Source: Amycolatopsis rubida (lineage in GTDB: Bacteria; Actinomycetota; Actinomycetes; Mycobacteriales; Pseudonocardiaceae). From it: a DNA stretch of 64,000 bases. Below the pieces are notes generated by a model. The model had not been told where the DNA came from. It was given only the letters and a program-made list of their open reading frames with translations, and did not search any database. Where the stretch lies: NCBI RefSeq assembly GCF_900115345.1, contig NZ_FOWC01000001.1:186001-250000 (forward strand), given 5' to 3'. The translations under genes and the position numbers were made by a program. Positions within the stretch are counted from its first letter, which is position 1, and each line of letters starts with the position of its first letter. Of this stretch, positions 38,001 through 47,303 are shown in pieces.

Positions 38001-38739
38001 CCGGCGGCGGGATTTCCGCGCCCTTGTATTCGACCGGGATCCCGCCGAGCGGGTAGTCCTTGCGCTGGGGGTGGCCGTCCCAGTCGTCCGGCATGAAGAT
38101 GCGGGTCAGCCCGGGGTGGCCGTCGAAGATGATGCCGAACATGTCGTAGGCCTCGCGCTCGTGCCAGTCCGCGGTCGGGTAGACCGGGACCAGCGACGGG
38201 ACGTGCAGGTCGTCCATGTCCATGGTGACTTCGAGCCGGATCCGGCGGCGGTAGGTCATCGACAGGAAGTCATAGACCGTGTGCATTCGCTGCGGGACGT
38301 CCACGCCGTAGTCGACGCCGGTGACCGCCACCAGCATTTCGAAGCGCAGGCCTGGGTCGTTGCGCAGCACTGTGGCGATGGCGGCGAGGTGCTCGCGGCT
38401 GACGTAGAAGGTGATCTCGCCGCGGTCCACGGTGGTCTGGAGGACCGCCGACGCCGGGATCTTGTTGTCCGCCAAGGCGGCCATGAACTCGTCGGCGAAC
38501 TCGTCGAACCAGCCGCCGTACGGGCGCTCCGCGGGCGGCGGGCTGTAGGCGGGCAGCCGCAGGCCGCCGTAACCGGAGGTGTCCCCGCTGCCGCGGACAC
38601 CGAACATGCCCTTGCGCTCGCGGCCGGCGACGACCGGTTCGGCCGCGCCGGGGCCGTGCGCTTCGAGTCCTGCTTCGGGCCGCTCCGCGCTGGACTGCGG
38701 GCCGCCGGTCTCGGGAGTCTCTTCGGGGTTCTCAGGCAC
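37978..38739 (-). CDS. nuoC: NADH-quinone oxidoreductase subunit C
   Basis: 253 residues. The first ~75 residues are Pro/Glu/Gly-rich and probably disordered. The conserved 30-kDa subunit domain follows and ends with [20 protein letters not shown], then [20 protein letters not shown], the family signature. It sits beside NuoD in the quinone-reducing module. The last codons (DQRRSYS) lie inside the sequence that has been duplicated downstream. Confidence 0.95.
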   Translation of the reverse strand: MPENPEETPETGGPQSSAERPEAGLEAHGPGAAEPVVAGRERKGMFGVRGSGDTSGYGGLRLPAYSPPPAERPYGGWFDEFADEFMAALADNKIPASAVLQTTVDRGEITFYVSREHLAAIATVLRNDPGLRFEMLVAVTGVDYGVDVPQRMHTVYDFLSMTYRRRIRLEVTMDMDDLHVPSLVPVYPTADWHEREAYDMFGIIFDGHPGLTRIFMPDDWDGHPQRKDYPLGGIPVEYKGAEIPPPDQRRSYS

Positions 38740-38745
38740 CGGTGC

Positions 38746-39294
38746 TCACTTCTTCGCGTACTTGATCGAGGACGGGATCAGCTCGGTACGGGCCCCGCTG
38801 GCCGCGCGGATCGCGGCGCGGCGGGCGTTGATCGGCTCGTCCTGGATCTTGGCGTGCAGCTTGAGGATCGCGTCGAGCAGCATTTCCGGCCGCGGCGGGC
38901 AGCCCGGCAGGTACATGTCGACCGGGACGATGTGGTCGACGCCCTGCACCACGGCGTAGTTGTTGAACATGCCGCCGGACGAGGCGCAGACGCCCATCGA
39001 GAGGACCCACTTGGGCTCGGCCATCTGGTCGTAGATCTGGCGCAGGACCGGGGCCATCTTCTGGGTCACCCGGCCGGCCACGATCATCAGGTCGGCCTGC
39101 CGCGGCGTCGCGGAGAACCGCTCCATGCCGAAGCGTGCGATGTCGTAGCGCGAACCGCCGACCGACATCATCTCGAACGCGCAGCAGGCGAGCCCGAAGG
39201 TGGCGGGCCACAGCGAGTTCTTGCGTGCCCAGTTGACCAGCCCCTCAAGGCTGGCCAGCAGGATGCCGTTGGGGAGTTTTTCTTCGAGGCCCAT
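38746..39294 (-). CDS. nuoB: NADH-quinone oxidoreductase subunit B (N2 cluster)
   Basis: 182 residues. It holds the terminal 4Fe-4S cluster N2, which donates electrons to menaquinone. [10 protein letters not shown] gives the adjacent cysteine pair, VCASSGG the third ligand and [12 protein letters not shown] the fourth. The length is normal. It is four bases after nuoA and six before nuoC. Confidence 0.97.
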   Translation of the reverse strand: MGLEEKLPNGILLASLEGLVNWARKNSLWPATFGLACCAFEMMSVGGSRYDIARFGMERFSATPRQADLMIVAGRVTQKMAPVLRQIYDQMAEPKWVLSMGVCASSGGMFNNYAVVQGVDHIVPVDMYLPGCPPRPEMLLDAILKLHAKIQDEPINARRAAIRAASGARTELIPSSIKYAKK

Positions 39295-39298
39295 GGGT

Positions 39299-39709
39299 TC
39301 AGTTCCAATCCAGGCCGCCGCGCCGCCACACGTAGGCGTACGCGAACCCGACCGTCACGATGAACAGCACGATCTCCACCAGGCCGAAGACACCGAGAGC
39401 GTTGGCGTTCACCGCGAACGGGTAGAGGAACACCATCTCGATGTCGAACAGGATGAAGAGCATGGCCGTGATGTAGTAGGCCACCGGCATCCGGCCGCCG
39501 CCGACCAGCGGCTGCGGCGACGGTTCGATACCGCACTCGTAGGCAGCGGTCTTCGCGCGGTTGTACCGCTTCGGCCCGACGAGCGGACCCAGCAGCACGG
39601 AGAACACGGCGAACCCCGCCGCGAGCACGAAGAGCAGAACGAGCGGCAGATACACGTTGAGTCCGGGCGCCGCCGGTCCGGGATCGGCCTGCGCCAGCAC
39701 GGGCACCAT
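39299..39709 (-). CDS. nuoA: NADH-quinone oxidoreductase subunit A
   Basis: 136 residues from the ATG at 39709 ([11 protein letters not shown]); a GTG six bases upstream and an ATG at 39787 are alternatives, the latter adding 26 non-hydrophobic residues. Three membrane helices and the conserved [17 protein letters not shown] loop with Cys, then [13 protein letters not shown] with the Asp-Glu pair, identify NuoA. It is the first gene of the 14-gene operon, with two Rex-type palindromes upstream. Confidence 0.93.
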   Translation of the reverse strand: MVPVLAQADPGPAAPGLNVYLPLVLLFVLAAGFAVFSVLLGPLVGPKRYNRAKTAAYECGIEPSPQPLVGGGRMPVAYYITAMLFILFDIEMVFLYPFAVNANALGVFGLVEIVLFIVTVGFAYAYVWRRGGLDWN

Positions 39710-39857
39710 CAGCACGGGGTCTTCGCCATCCTTTCCGCGCCGCTGCGGGTTGTTCTCGGGTGGTGGTCCGAGTTCTCGGTTGCGCACCCTAAGGGAGCTG
39801 GGTCACACCGCCGAGGGTCAGGGCGCCCTTACGGCCCGTGGCCGGACCACGGCCTGC

Positions 39858-39875
39858 TTGTGAAATAGTTCACAA
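39858..39875. promoter_or_regulatory. Rex operator 1 upstream of nuo
   Basis: TTGTGAAATAGTTCACAA is a perfect TTGTGAA-N4-TTCACAA palindrome, the operator sequence known for the NADH/NAD+ sensor Rex in Streptomyces. It is about 150 bases upstream of the chosen nuoA start. The position fits redox repression of NADH dehydrogenase. Confidence 0.8.
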
Positions 39876-39889
39876 GCCACTCCTCGCGG

Positions 39890-39907
39890 TTGTGAAGCGA
39901 TTCACAA
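39890..39907. promoter_or_regulatory. Rex operator 2 upstream of nuo
   Basis: TTGTGAAGCGATTCACAA, a second perfect palindrome, 32 bases centre to centre from the first (about three helical turns). Dimers bound at both sites would face the same side of the DNA. Confidence 0.8.
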
Positions 39908-40180
39908 AGCATGGGGGGAGTGTAGGACGTGAGTCACACTCTTGTCCCGAGGGGTTGCGGACTAAGGCGGACCTAACTCGACCGGACGGTGCTCGGAGCC
40001 CACCCCTGCCCGCGATGGCGAGACCAGCGGTAAAGGTCAATTCAAGAACCGCGCCGAGCACGAGGTCCGACTCGATCTTGTGACGTATCACACTGACCGG
40101 CCGGACAACCGATTGCTCCACCCGGGTAACCACACCGGCCTCCCGCGGCCGATGCACCCGGCGATCGAGGCGCCCAGTCC
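39908..40180. other. Intergenic stretch upstream of nuo without a recognised gene
   Basis: No frame here has a credible start, ribosome binding site or family match. It contains GAGTGT and CACACTC half-sites near 39918-39942 and a TGTGA-CGTA-TCACA inverted repeat (40079-40092), whose four-base spacer is too short for the usual Crp or Rex spacing. It probably holds the distal part of the nuo promoter region. Confidence 0.5.
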
Positions 40181-40288
40181 CTCCCCCGCACCCCGATACG
40201 AAGCCTCCCTGCCCGTCCGCACAATCAACCTTCGGGGTGCCCACGAAGACCGGGCCAATGTCACCCCCCAGGCGACGAGCCCCCCGAC
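40181..40288 (-). repeat. Stop-codon-proximal repeat element, copy 2 (after menJ)
   Basis: Shares with the copy after nuoN the blocks CTCCCCCGCACCCCGATACG, CTTCGGGGTGCCCACG, AATGTC and AGGCGACGAGCC in the same order, and likewise ends at the gene's stop codon. The outer arms are GCACCCCGATACGAAG (40188-40203) and CTTCGGGGTGC (40230-40240). It lacks the inner 24-bp-arm hairpin. Confidence 0.65.
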
Positions 40289-41581
40289 TCAGCGCGGACT
40301 GGGCGTAACCCGGGCCAAAGCCGCGATCAACCGATCCACCCCGTCGCCGCCGCGGGCGTCGTAACACCCGGAAAGCCCCTTGTACACCAAGGGAAGGATC
40401 TTGTTGACCCGCAACCCGTACTTGGTCGCCGCGTGCATGATCTTCGGCTTGCCGATCAGCTTCGCGAACACGTTCCCCAGCCGGTAGTACCCGCCCATCA
40501 GCTCGCCGACCGCGCGCGGATACCCCTCCAGCGCACGTTCCCGCGACGGGCCTTCCGGCCGAGCCAGCGCCTGCACCACAGCCTCGGCCGCGAGCTGCGC
40601 CGACTCCATCGCCGCGGAAATGCCCTCGCCGTTGAACGGGCTCACCATCCCGCCCGCGTCACCGAGCAGCAGCAGGCCGTCGCGGTAGTGCGGCGTCCGG
40701 TTGAACCCCATCGGCAACCCGGCCCCGCCGACCTTGCCGATCGCGTTTTCCTCGCGGTAGCCCCATTCCTCGGGCGTGCCGTCGAGCCACTGGCGCAGCA
40801 GCGCGCGGTAGTCGGTGTTGCGGAAGGAGGCAGACGTCGACAGCATCCCCAGCCCGACGTTGACCGTCCCGTCGCCGAGCGGGAACGCCCAGCCATAGCC
40901 AGGCAGCAGCTTCGGGTCCCGCGGATCGGACCGGTCCCACAGCTCAAGATGACCCTCGATGAACGGATCATCGTGCTTGGGGCTCTTGTAGTACCGCCGA
41001 ACCGCGACCCCCATCGGCCGCTTCTCGTTCTTGTCGATGCCGACGCTCAACGCGAGCCGAGCCGACACCCCATCGCAGGCCAGCACCAGCGGCGCCCGGT
41101 AGGTGACCGGCGTCTTCTCCGGACCGACCTTCGCTTCCACCCCGACGACCCGGCCGGACGCATTCGTGATCGCCCCGGTGACCGTGGTCCGCTCGTACAA
41201 CCGGGCCCCAGCCTTCACCGCGGTCTTCGCCAGCAGGTCATCGAAGTCCTGCCGAGTACGAGACACCCCGTACGGCGGGTAGTCAGTGAGATCCGGCCAA
41301 TCGAACTCAAGCGTCAGATCACCGGTGAGAATCCGCAGCCCCCGGCTACGCACCCAGCCCGCTTCCTCGCTGGTGTCGAGACCAAGATCGATCAACTGCT
41401 TCACACCGCGGGGCGTGAGCCCGTCCCCGCACACCTTCTCGCGCGGAAAGACGGTCTTCTCCAGCAGCAGCACGTCCACCCCGGCCCGGGCGAGGTAGGT
41501 GGCCACCGTCGAACCAGCCGGTCCCGCCCCGACCACGATCACTTCGGCGTCGTGGTCCGGGTTGCGGCGCGAGGTCGTCAT
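40289..41581 (-). CDS. menJ: Geranylgeranyl reductase family protein, probable menaquinone reductase MenJ
   Basis: 430 residues from the ATG at 41581; the frame stays open to 42112 but overlaps menG. It is a flavoprotein: VIVVGAGPAGSTVATYLARA binds FAD, KVCGDGLTPRGVKQL is the family motif near the active site, and LLGDAGGMVSPFNGEGI binds the FAD ribityl part. MenJ reduces one double bond of the menaquinone isoprenoid tail in mycobacteria. Its place next to menG and near the polyprenyl synthase matches that context. The alternative is a geranylgeranyl reductase for another lipid. Confidence 0.85.
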   Translation of the reverse strand: MTTSRRNPDHDAEVIVVGAGPAGSTVATYLARAGVDVLLLEKTVFPREKVCGDGLTPRGVKQLIDLGLDTSEEAGWVRSRGLRILTGDLTLEFDWPDLTDYPPYGVSRTRQDFDDLLAKTAVKAGARLYERTTVTGAITNASGRVVGVEAKVGPEKTPVTYRAPLVLACDGVSARLALSVGIDKNEKRPMGVAVRRYYKSPKHDDPFIEGHLELWDRSDPRDPKLLPGYGWAFPLGDGTVNVGLGMLSTSASFRNTDYRALLRQWLDGTPEEWGYREENAIGKVGGAGLPMGFNRTPHYRDGLLLLGDAGGMVSPFNGEGISAAMESAQLAAEAVVQALARPEGPSRERALEGYPRAVGELMGGYYRLGNVFAKLIGKPKIMHAATKYGLRVNKILPLVYKGLSGCYDARGGDGVDRLIAALARVTPSPR

Positions 41582-41646
41582 ACACCCGAAAATACAGCGT
41601 GGCGCGGCCACACCCGTTGAGGGCGGGGAAGGGCAGGAGGGCGGGG

Positions 41647-42336
41647 TCAGGCGGGCTTGCGCGCGCGGTGGATCGCGACGACGCCGAAGGTGAGGTTCAG
41701 CCACTCCACCTCGGTCCATCCGGCACTCGCGATGATCTCGCCGAGCCCGCGCTGATCGGGCCAGGCGAGCATCGATTCGGCCAGGTAGGAGTAGGCCTCG
41801 GGGTTGGTCGAGGACCGGCTGCCGACCCAGGTCAGCAGCTTGAGGATGAACCGCCGGTAGACGAACCGGATCGGGGCGAAGGTGGGCGTCGACACCTCGC
41901 AGATCACCAGCCGGCCGCCCGGTTTGACCACCCGCAGGATCTCGGCGAGCGCGCCCTTGGTGTCGACGAAGTTCCGCAGCGCGAGGGAGATGGTGACGGC
42001 GTCGAAGCTGTTGTCGGCGAACGGCAGGCGCATCGCGTCCGCGGCGATCATCGGCACCTTCCGGTGCAGCCCCGCCTTGAGCATCCCGACCGAGAAGTCG
42101 GCGGCGAGGCACCAGGCTCCGCCGCGCGCGTACTCGACGGTGGACACCCCGGTGCCCGCCGCCAGGTCGAGCACCTTCTCCCCCGGTTTGGCGTCCAGCA
42201 CGCGCGCGGTGGCGGTGCGCCAGCGCCGGTCGAACCCGAACGTCATGAACGAGTTCGCCCGGTCGTAACCGGACGCGACGCCGTCGAACATCGCGGCGAC
42301 ATCGCGGGGATCCTTGTCCAGGCTGGCTCGGGGCAT
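41647..42336 (-). CDS. menG: Demethylmenaquinone methyltransferase
   Basis: 229 residues, UbiE/COQ5 family. It transfers a methyl group from S-adenosylmethionine to demethylmenaquinone, the last ring step. Motifs: [20 protein letters not shown] at the N-terminus, [15 protein letters not shown] for SAM binding, and [20 protein letters not shown]. As no ubiquinone genes are present and actinobacteria use menaquinone, menG is the right name. It is followed by menJ after 65 bases. Confidence 0.93.
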   Translation of the reverse strand: MPRASLDKDPRDVAAMFDGVASGYDRANSFMTFGFDRRWRTATARVLDAKPGEKVLDLAAGTGVSTVEYARGGAWCLAADFSVGMLKAGLHRKVPMIAADAMRLPFADNSFDAVTISLALRNFVDTKGALAEILRVVKPGGRLVICEVSTPTFAPIRFVYRRFILKLLTWVGSRSSTNPEAYSYLAESMLAWPDQRGLGEIIASAGWTEVEWLNLTFGVVAIHRARKPA

Positions 42337-42346
42337 AGGTCCGAGA

Positions 42347-43003
42347 TTAGTCCGTCCGTGCCGCGCGGTCGCGCGGGAGCAGGACGCTGGCGGCGACCAG
42401 CCAGGCGAGCCCGCCGAACCGGCCGACCGGGATCAGCGGGTACAGCGCGGGGGTCAGCAGCGACAGCGAGGCGAGCACCGCGGCCGCGGCGACCACCAGC
42501 CCGGCGACCGACATCCAGCGCGGCAGCAGGTTCAGAAACAGCGCGGGCACCGCGATCCCGGCGATCAGCAACGCCAGCGGCACCACGAAGCCGGGCCCGC
42601 CGGCAGCGAACGCGAGGCTGGTCAACGCCCGCGCCACCGCGGGTGTCTCGCTGGACTGCGCGGCGGTCCAGGTGATCAGACCGCTCATCGCGAGCGCGGC
42701 CGCGGACAGCACGCCCCCGGTCAGCCCGATCACCGCACCCGGTGCCGCGACCCCGATCCGCCGCTGTCTGCGGTAGGCCGTCGCCGCCCAGACCGCCAAC
42801 GGAACCGAGGCGCCGAACACCGCGAACGCGAGCAACTGCACGACGCCGTGGTTGCCGCCGAGATACGCGGCGACCTCAGCCGCGCTGGAATCCGGACGCG
42901 TCCCCGCCGCCCCGAGCACCGCCGAGGCGACGGTCAGCACCCCGAACGCCAAGGCCGGTGCCAGCAACGGCGGGCCGCCCTGCTGTCGAGTCCTGGTCGT
43001 CAT
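42347..43003 (-). CDS. Multi-pass membrane protein of unknown function
   Basis: 218 residues from ATG with GGAGG seven bases upstream. About six hydrophobic segments are visible ([40 protein letters not shown], then others), joined by short loops; it has no soluble domain. No family name can be given. It is divergent from a MarR regulator with two palindromes between them, so it is probably the regulator's target, as with MarR-controlled efflux or membrane-stress proteins. It ends ten bases before the menG start. Confidence 0.75.
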   Translation of the reverse strand: MTTRTRQQGGPPLLAPALAFGVLTVASAVLGAAGTRPDSSAAEVAAYLGGNHGVVQLLAFAVFGASVPLAVWAATAYRRQRRIGVAAPGAVIGLTGGVLSAAALAMSGLITWTAAQSSETPAVARALTSLAFAAGGPGFVVPLALLIAGIAVPALFLNLLPRWMSVAGLVVAAAAVLASLSLLTPALYPLIPVGRFGGLAWLVAASVLLPRDRAARTD

Positions 43004-43020
43004 GGCAAACCTCCAGGTCA

Positions 43021-43035
43021 ATTAGTTTCACTAAT
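43021..43035. promoter_or_regulatory. Palindrome 1 in the MarR divergent region
   Basis: ATTAGTTTCACTAAT: ATTAGT and ACTAAT are perfect inverted arms around TTC. It lies 18 bases upstream of the membrane-protein start codon. Confidence 0.55.
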
Positions 43036-43039
43036 AGAA

Positions 43040-43059
43040 CGATTACACTGGTGTAATCG
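43040..43059. promoter_or_regulatory. Palindrome 2 in the MarR divergent region
   Basis: CGATTACACTGGTGTAATCG: CGATTACAC and GTGTAATCG pair perfectly around TG. This is the size and AT-rich-arm layout of a MarR-family operator. It lies 25 bases before the MarR start. Confidence 0.65.
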
Positions 43060-43084
43060 ATTGTCAAGCGATACGGTTCAGGGC

Positions 43085-43543
43085 ATGCAAGGACCTCCGC
43101 AGTTCGGCAGCGCCTTCCTGCTGGCCCAGCTGGGCGCACACGCGACCCAGCGCTTCGCCGAACGCGTCGCGGACCTGGGCCTGACCCCGCCCCAGACCGG
43201 CCTGCTCCGGGCGATCGCGCGGCGGCCCGGCGAGAGCCAGCAGGTGCTGGCCGCGGAACTGGGCACGCCGCCGACCCGGCTGGTCGCCCTCGTCGACGGC
43301 CTGGAACAGCAGGGGCTGATCGAGCGCCGCCGCAATCCGCAGGACCGCCGCCTCTACGCGGTTTTCCTGAGCGACAAAGGCCAGGAAACGATGGCCGAAC
43401 TAGCCAAGGCCGCGACAGCACACGAAAACGAGCTGATGTCCGCACTGTCCACAGAGGAACGCGCCGTGCTGCGCGACCTGCTGGCCCGCGTCGCCGCCGG
43501 CCACGACCTCAGGCCCGGCGTCCACCCCGGCTACCGCACCTGA
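43085..43543 (+). CDS. MarR family transcriptional regulator
   Basis: 152 residues from ATG. The winged helix-turn-helix is clear: LTPPQTGLLRAIARRPGESQ, QVLAAELGTPPTRLVALVDG, then the wing IERRRNPQDRRLYAVFLSDK. MarR proteins are dimeric repressors released by small ligands or oxidants. The two palindromes in the divergent gap are the expected operators, so it probably represses itself and the membrane-protein gene. It is convergent with the glycosyltransferase gene after 11 bases. Confidence 0.9.
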   Translation: MQGPPQFGSAFLLAQLGAHATQRFAERVADLGLTPPQTGLLRAIARRPGESQQVLAAELGTPPTRLVALVDGLEQQGLIERRRNPQDRRLYAVFLSDKGQETMAELAKAATAHENELMSALSTEERAVLRDLLARVAAGHDLRPGVHPGYRT

Positions 43544-43554
43544 CCCTCCCGCAG

Positions 43555-44658
43555 TCAGCCGAGGGCGGCGAGCATTCCCCGCACCGAGGCCGGCCAGGCG
43601 AACTCCTCGGCCCGCGCCCGAGCAGCCGCCCGCCGGATCTCCTCGGGACTGTCCAGCAATCCGGTCACCGCGCTGGCGAACGCGGGCGCGTGATCCTCGA
43701 CCGCCGCCCCGCACCCGGGTCGCACGATCTCCCGCAACGCCGACGACGCCGAAACCACCACCGGCGTCCCGGAAGCGAGCGCCTCCAACGCCGCCAGCCC
43801 GAACGTCTCGTGCGGTCCCGGAGCGAGCGAAACATCCGCGCTGGCCAGCAATCGAGCCACCTCGCCTCGCCCGGCCAAGAAGCCGAGGAACGTCACCGGC
43901 AACCCCCGGGCCCGCCGTTCCAGCGCCCGCCGCCGAGGCCCGTCGCCCGCGATCACCAACCGCACGCGAGCCCCGGACTCCGTCAGCTCAGCGACCGTAT
44001 CCACGCTCCGCTCAACGTGTTTCTCCGGCGACAACCGCCCACAATGGACAATCAACGCGTCAGCGCCACCAGCCAACGCCGAGCGCCACCCGGAATCCCG
44101 CATCGACGGCGCGAACGTCGCCAGATCCACTCCCAACGGCACTCGCCGGACGTTAGGCGCGGCAATCCGCTCGAACTCCGCGTGCGCGAACGCCGTAGTG
44201 CACACCACCGTGTCGTACGACGCCGCCATCCGCCGGTTGGCGGCGTCCGCGACGTGCCGGGCCATCGCCCCGGGCAGCAAAAACTGCTCCAGCAACCGGT
44301 CCAGCCGCTCGTGCGAAATGACCATGCTGGGCACGCCATTCCGCCGCGCCCAAACACCCATCCCCCGCAAGGTCAGCCGGTCGGACACCTCCAGCCGGTC
44401 CGGCTCCAGCCGCCGCAACACCGCACGGACCCGCTGCGGATCGACCGCGCGATACCCGCCGGTGCCGGGAATTCGCAAGGCGGGCAACGAATACCGGCAC
44501 ACACCCGTGGGCAGGCTTTCCACCGCGTACCGCCGCCCCGGTACGACCAGCGTCACCCGATGCCCGCTGGCGACGTACCCCGCGCCAAGGTGGTTCAGCG
44601 CGGTCCGCAGTCCGCCGGACCGCGGTCCGTAGAAGTTCGCCAGCTGGACGATGTGCAT
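43555..44658 (-). CDS. Family 4 glycosyltransferase
   Basis: 367 residues. The N-terminal acceptor domain begins HIVQLANFYGPRSGGLRTAL with the glycine-rich loop; the donor domain has HCGRLSPEKHVERSVD and GPHETFGLAALEALASGTPV with the catalytic EX7E-like glutamates. Only three bases separate it from the MgtA-like gene, so the two are co-transcribed and may add successive sugars to a glycolipid. M. tuberculosis has no second GT4 beside mgtA that I recall. Donor and acceptor are unknown. Confidence 0.87.
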   Translation of the reverse strand: MHIVQLANFYGPRSGGLRTALNHLGAGYVASGHRVTLVVPGRRYAVESLPTGVCRYSLPALRIPGTGGYRAVDPQRVRAVLRRLEPDRLEVSDRLTLRGMGVWARRNGVPSMVISHERLDRLLEQFLLPGAMARHVADAANRRMAASYDTVVCTTAFAHAEFERIAAPNVRRVPLGVDLATFAPSMRDSGWRSALAGGADALIVHCGRLSPEKHVERSVDTVAELTESGARVRLVIAGDGPRRRALERRARGLPVTFLGFLAGRGEVARLLASADVSLAPGPHETFGLAALEALASGTPVVVSASSALREIVRPGCGAAVEDHAPAFASAVTGLLDSPEEIRRAAARARAEEFAWPASVRGMLAALG

Positions 44659-44661
44659 GGC

Positions 44662-45780
44662 TCAAGCCGCACGCGCGACTCGGCCCTGTACCGCTTCGTA
44701 GTGCCCGACCAGCTCCCGGCACACCGCGGGCCACGTCCGGCCCAGGACCACTTTCCGCGCCTTTTCGCCAAGCCGGGCCCGCAACGCCGCCTCCCGCAGG
44801 TCGTCGACCTTGGTGACCAGCGCCGGGCCGAACGACTCCCGGTCGGCAGGCAGCAGATAACCAGTCCGGCCAGGCAGCACGAGATCCTTCGGACCGCCAG
44901 CGTCGGGCGCGAGCACCGGCAGCCCGGACGCCATCGCCTCCTGCACCGCCTGGCAGAACGTCTCGTGCGGCCCGGTGTGCACGAACACGTCGAGGCTCGC
45001 GTACGCCACCGACAGCTCGTCGCCGTACTTCGCACCCAGGAACGCCGCTCCGGGCAACCGTTCCCGCAACGACGGCAGCTCCGGTCCGTCGCCGACGACG
45101 ACCACGCGCACTCCCGGCATTCCGGCCAGCACGGTCAGCCGGTCGACCTCTTTCTCCGGCGCGAGCCGTCCGACGAACCCGACCAGCAGCTCGCCGTTCG
45201 GCGCGAGTTCCGCGCGCAGCGCCGGATCCGCGTGCGCCGGGGAAAACCGGCTGATGTCCACGCCGCGCGCCCAGCGGTGCACGCGCGGGACGCCGTGCAG
45301 CTTCAGCTGTTCGATCGAGTCCGACGACGGCGCGAGCGTCCGGTCGGCCCGCGAGTGCAGGCGGCGCACCCAGCGCCAGGCCGCCCGCGCGCCGATGCCG
45401 AAGCCGTACGACGTGGCGAAGCCGGCGATGTCGGTCTGGTAGACGGCGATCGAGGGCACGCGCAGCCGTCTGGCCGCGGCGAGCCCGCGCGCGCCGACCA
45501 CGAACGGCGAGGCCAGGTGCACGACGTCCGGGCCGAATTCGGCCAGCGCGGTCAGCACGGTGCGCGTCGGCAGGCCGATCGGCAGCGAGTTCACGCCGGG
45601 GAAGTCCAGCGCCGGAATGCGCACGACCGGCGCGCCGCGGTAACTCGCCGGGCCCGGCCCCGGCGCGACGACCAGCACGTCGTGCGCGGATTCGACCAGG
45701 TGCTCGACGACCCGCAGCACGGAATTCGTCACGCCGTTCACCTGGGGCAGGAAACTTTCGGTGACTATGGCGACTCGCAC
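44662..45780 (-). CDS. mgtA: GDP-mannose-dependent alpha-mannosyltransferase, MgtA-like
   Basis: 372 residues from GTG ([20 protein letters not shown]); the frame is open to 45900 but that part is not family-like. It has [14 protein letters not shown] in the donor domain and [20 protein letters not shown] with the GT4 glutamates. MgtA adds mannose to a glucuronosyl-diacylglycerol anchor in corynebacteria and mycobacteria, a cell-envelope glycolipid. The match at the N-terminus and its position between DUF3592 and menG agree with Rv0557. The acceptor here is not proven. Confidence 0.85.
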   Translation of the reverse strand: MRVAIVTESFLPQVNGVTNSVLRVVEHLVESAHDVLVVAPGPGPASYRGAPVVRIPALDFPGVNSLPIGLPTRTVLTALAEFGPDVVHLASPFVVGARGLAAARRLRVPSIAVYQTDIAGFATSYGFGIGARAAWRWVRRLHSRADRTLAPSSDSIEQLKLHGVPRVHRWARGVDISRFSPAHADPALRAELAPNGELLVGFVGRLAPEKEVDRLTVLAGMPGVRVVVVGDGPELPSLRERLPGAAFLGAKYGDELSVAYASLDVFVHTGPHETFCQAVQEAMASGLPVLAPDAGGPKDLVLPGRTGYLLPADRESFGPALVTKVDDLREAALRARLGEKARKVVLGRTWPAVCRELVGHYEAVQGRVARAA

Positions 45781-45956
45781 CGCGTCACTGTCGCAAAACC
45801 GCAGGCAGGGCGGGCCAATCCCGCGTAACCGACCGGCCAACGGTGGCGAAACACTCCGCAGCGTCCGCGCTCGGGCGCCGACCGTCGAAGAATTCGCCAC
45901 GACATGTCATCTGCCGGTCGCGTCCCGGACACCAGCAACGCCCAGACTAAGCAGGC

Positions 45957-46790
45957 ATGACCCTCTTGTCCTCCAGGCCGTCGCGGCCCGTGGAACCCGG
46001 GCTGCTCTCCCGAGCGCTCGAGGTCGCGGGGCGGCTGGCGAACGACGCCACCGACGTGATCACCGCGACCGCCGGCCGCGGCGCGCACCCGGCGACGCTG
46101 GATTCGCCGTTCGACTGGGTCACCGACACCGATCGGATCCTGGAACGGCACACCCGCCGTGTGCTGACCGCGGAGTTCCCCGGGATCCCGGTGGTAGGCC
46201 ACGAATTCGGCGCCGACCACGGCGCGGACGTCGCGGAGTACCGCTGGGTGGTCGATTCCGTGGACGGCACCGCGAACTACGTCGCCGGAGTGCCTTGGTG
46301 CGCCTACAGCCTCGCCCTGGTCGACGCGAGCGGCCCCGTGGTGGGTGTGGTCGCTGACCCGTACCGGGCGCAGATCTACGCCGCTGCCCGCGGACGGGGA
46401 GCCCGCGCGAACGGGAAACCGCTGAAGCTGGTCGACCGCGCGGGTACCGCCGGGTCGATCGTCTGCACCGAACTGGCGCGCAAGGGACCGTGGCCGGGAA
46501 TGGGCGAGTTCATCGAACGAGCGGCGGCCGCGCACGCGGGAGTGCGGGTGCTGGGGTCAGCCGCGCTGTCGATCGCCCAGGTCGCGCTCGGGCACGCGGC
46601 CGCGGCGGTGTTGCACAGCTACCACGAATGGGACGTCGCGGGGTCGGTCGCGATGGCGATCGAAGCAGGTGCGGTGGTGCTGGACAAGCACGGCGAGGAC
46701 GCCGCTTTGCCTACGGACGGACTGCTGGTCGCCGCGCCGGGGGTCGCGGACGAGGTGCTTGGCTGGTGGCAGGAAACCGTCGGCACGTAG
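45957..46790 (+). CDS. Inositol monophosphatase family protein
   Basis: 277 residues. It is a metal-dependent phosphatase with WVVDSVDGTANYVAGVPWCA (the DPIDGT motif, with Ser for Pro) and the C-terminal HEWDVAGSVAMAIEAG motif. The usual GEE metal-binding motif reads GHEFG, with one Glu replaced by His. Possible substrates are inositol phosphate, histidinol phosphate or another sugar phosphate. It is divergent from mgtA, and the 176-base gap shows no clear operator. The family is sure, the substrate is not. Confidence 0.85.
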   Translation: MTLLSSRPSRPVEPGLLSRALEVAGRLANDATDVITATAGRGAHPATLDSPFDWVTDTDRILERHTRRVLTAEFPGIPVVGHEFGADHGADVAEYRWVVDSVDGTANYVAGVPWCAYSLALVDASGPVVGVVADPYRAQIYAAARGRGARANGKPLKLVDRAGTAGSIVCTELARKGPWPGMGEFIERAAAAHAGVRVLGSAALSIAQVALGHAAAAVLHSYHEWDVAGSVAMAIEAGAVVLDKHGEDAALPTDGLLVAAPGVADEVLGWWQETVGT

Positions 46791-46832
46791 GGGGCCGTGA
46801 GTGCTGATGCCGATTCTGACCGGGACAAACGC

Positions 46833-47294
46833 TCACGAGCGTCCCGCCTTCGCAGGCTCCGCCGCGGACCGGTCCCGCTTGATCAGCCTGCGCAGCCACC
46901 ACAGCAGCGGGCCCGCGACCAGCCACGTGATCAGCACCGTCATGCCCACTGGCAGCAGCGTCAACGTCGCGGTCCGGCCGGCGACCCGGGTCAGGTCCGG
47001 GTTGGTCGCGTCGTACTCGATCGCCACCAGCTGACCGGCGGCGAGGCCCGACGGGTACAGCACCCCGGTCGCCGGGCTGTGCACGATGCCGTCCGGCGTC
47101 TGGTACTGGATGATCGTGCGGTCGAAGGCCACCGACTCGACCGTCGCGTTCGCCGTGCCCAGGTGTGATTCGATCGCGCTGTCGTTGCGGAACGCGGCGA
47201 AAACCAGGCTCACGCACATCACGGTGAGCAGCACAGCTACGCCCAACACGGCGAACCACGCGATCCGCCGTGCCTTCACGCTCCTGGCTGCCAC
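46833..47294 (-). CDS. DUF3592 domain membrane protein
   Basis: 153 residues with two membrane helices (IAWFAVLGVAVLLTVMCVSL and TLTLLPVGMTVLITWLVAGP) flanking an extracytoplasmic domain of about 75 residues containing IQYQTPDGIVH and YPSGLAAGQLVAIEYDATNP, the DUF3592 pattern. It corresponds in type and position to Rv0556 between menD and mgtA. The function is unknown; the domain resembles a small beta-rich module. Confidence 0.8.
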   Translation of the reverse strand: MAARSVKARRIAWFAVLGVAVLLTVMCVSLVFAAFRNDSAIESHLGTANATVESVAFDRTIIQYQTPDGIVHSPATGVLYPSGLAAGQLVAIEYDATNPDLTRVAGRTATLTLLPVGMTVLITWLVAGPLLWWLRRLIKRDRSAAEPAKAGRS

Positions 47295-47303
47295 ACCGAG
47301 AGT

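Noticed and set aside
40079..40092. TGTGA-CGTA-TCACA as a Crp or third Rex site
   Set aside because: The spacer is four bases instead of the six expected between these arms; it may be chance.
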